Assembly: GCA_946478675.1 (NCBI GenBank)
Contig: CAMLEF010000198.1
Location: 1 to 8,542 of the forward strand
Source: an uncultured Flavobacteriales bacterium
GTDB lineage: Bacteria; Bacteroidota; Bacteroidia; Palsa-965
Reading direction: 5' to 3'
Length of the DNA stretch: 8,542 nucleotides
Shown here: positions 7,886-8,542 of the stretch, in pieces
Numbering within the stretch: position 1 is the stretch's first letter
Layout of the letters: the number at the start of each line of letters is the position of its first letter
The notes under the pieces: generated by a model
The model's database searches: none
Told to the model about the DNA's origin: nothing
Seen by the model: only the letters and a program-made list of their open reading frames with translations
Position numbers and translations under genes: made by a program

Positions 7886-8542
7886 ATGAAAAAACTGCTT
7901 TTTGTATTAGGAATGTTTGCCGGTGCAGCGCTTTTCGCGCAGGCTCCGCCGCAGGGAATCAACTACCAGGCTGTCGCGCGCAACACGGCAGGCGTGGAAA
8001 TGGCGAATGCGGCATTGACCGTGCGCATCGGCATTTATTCCGACGCTGCTGCAACAGTGCAGGTGTTTGAAGAAACGCACAACGTCACGACGAACGCTTT
8101 CGGTTTGTTCAACGTGATCATTGGGCAAGGATCGCAAACGTCGACGAACGCGTTCAACACCATCTCGTGGGCAACGAGCGCATACTATTTGAAAGTTGAA
8201 GTGGATGCCGGCAGCGGTTTCACCAACATGGGTACGACGCAGCTGATGAGTGTTCCGTATGCGTTGTATGCAGGCGCGTCCGCAGGCGGCCCGACAGGTC
8301 CCACCGGCGCGACAGGCTTGACAGGAGCACCCGGTGCAACAGGAGCCACAGGCGCACAAGGCAACGTCGGCCCGCAAGGTGCAACCGGCCCGCAGGGAAC
8401 TGCAGGCGCAACCGGCGCACAGGGCCCGCAAGGCGCAACAGGAGCGACAGGCGCAACCGGTGACGGCATCCTGAGCATTGTCGACAACGGCAACGGCACA
8501 CTGACCATCACGTACGGTTCTTCATCGACAACGACTTCTTCA
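7886..8542 (+). CDS. Collagen-like surface fibre protein, paralogue 3 of the tandem array, 3' partial
   Basis: The open frame runs from the ATG to the window end without a stop (219 codons). An in-frame TAA at 7871-7873 and the signal peptide [18 protein letters not shown] (residues 1-18) fix the start. It lies 20 bp after the previous stop. Residues 19-134 are the shared N-terminal module, with one replacement relative to paralogue 1 (GQG[T/S]Q). Residues 135-191 are 19 Gly-X-Y triplets ([16 protein letters not shown]...), and 192-219 are the interruption ([19 protein letters not shown]), cut just before the expected second collagen block. The tail and tip are outside the window, so it cannot be said whether the gene is complete or which C-terminal domain it has. 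By analogy with its neighbours it should be a secreted fibre. Confidence 0.88.
   Translation, partial: MKKLLFVLGMFAGAALFAQAPPQGINYQAVARNTAGVEMANAALTVRIGIYSDAAATVQVFEETHNVTTNAFGLFNVIIGQGSQTSTNAFNTISWATSAYYLKVEVDAGSGFTNMGTTQLMSVPYALYAGASAGGPTGPTGATGLTGAPGATGATGAQGNVGPQGATGPQGTAGATGAQGPQGATGATGATGDGILSIVDNGNGTLTITYGSSSTTTSS
7940..8287 (+). repeat. Conserved N-terminal module, copy 3 of 3
   Basis: Third copy of the module, in the partial paralogue 3. Bases 8012-8121 are identical to 2452-2561 of copy 1 for 110 bp, whereas copy 2 differs there at eight codons. Its flanks share other variants with copy 2, giving a mosaic. Confidence 0.9.
8288..8458 (+). repeat. Gly-X-Y collagen-like triplet region of paralogue 3 (first block, 19 triplets)
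   Basis: First collagen block of the partial third paralogue. Its length and its AQGNVGPQG segment match paralogue 2. It is followed by the interruption and then the window end, so the second block is not seen. Confidence 0.92.

Noticed and set aside
2314..8542. Prophage tail-fibre locus
   Set aside because: The tail repeats resemble phage fibre sequence, but each protein has a signal peptide, the neighbour is a T9SS cargo, and no phage structural or assembly gene is in the window.

Overview
The window comes from a member of the phylum Bacteroidota. Two things show this. The first gene ends in a C-terminal sorting domain of the gliding-motility-associated / type IX secretion (T9SS type B, CHU_C-like) kind, with the core FTPNGDGHNDTW followed by IYNRWGKRVW and LPDGTYYY. 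The next three genes start with a mature N-terminal module ([18 protein letters not shown]...) and carry G-N-V-G-I-G-T tail repeats, both of which I know from surface proteins of this phylum. Base composition looks GC-richer than Flavobacterium (mid-50s by eye, not computed), so a Chitinophagales-like or uncultured high-GC lineage is plausible. I cannot name the genus. Start codons have no convincing Shine-Dalgarno sequence, which is common in the phylum.

Layout: the window is almost entirely coding, on the + strand, in four consecutive genes. (1) Bases 1-2306 hold the 3' part of a large secreted multi-domain adhesin-like protein with SprB-like, Ig-like and PKD-like modules and a complete T9SS type B sorting domain. 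(2) Bases 2314-4986 hold an 890-residue collagen-like fibre protein. (3) Bases 4989-7865 hold a 958-residue paralogue of gene 2. (4) Bases 7886-8542 hold the first 219 residues of a third paralogue, cut by the window end. The gaps are 7, 2 and 20 bp, with no room for terminators and no recognisable promoter, so the genes look like one transcription unit. No non-coding stretch reaches 300 bases. I see no RNA gene, insertion sequence or CRISPR array.

The three paralogues share one plan: a signal peptide different in each gene, a nearly invariant ~116-residue N-terminal module, a first Gly-X-Y block, a constant ~30-residue interruption, a longer second Gly-X-Y block, a tail of [11 protein letters not shown] repeats, and a C-terminal tip that differs between the two complete genes. 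This resembles a set of trimeric fibres with a common base and stalk and exchangeable tips. The most interesting signals are the homogenised base modules (mostly synonymous differences, mosaic pattern), a clean 81-codon module gain or loss between two G-I-G-T-type repeats, stalk length variation from a ~45-bp repeat, and the lack of a recognisable T9SS sorting domain on the fibres although the gene next to them has one. Function (adhesion, matrix or recognition) is inferred, not shown.
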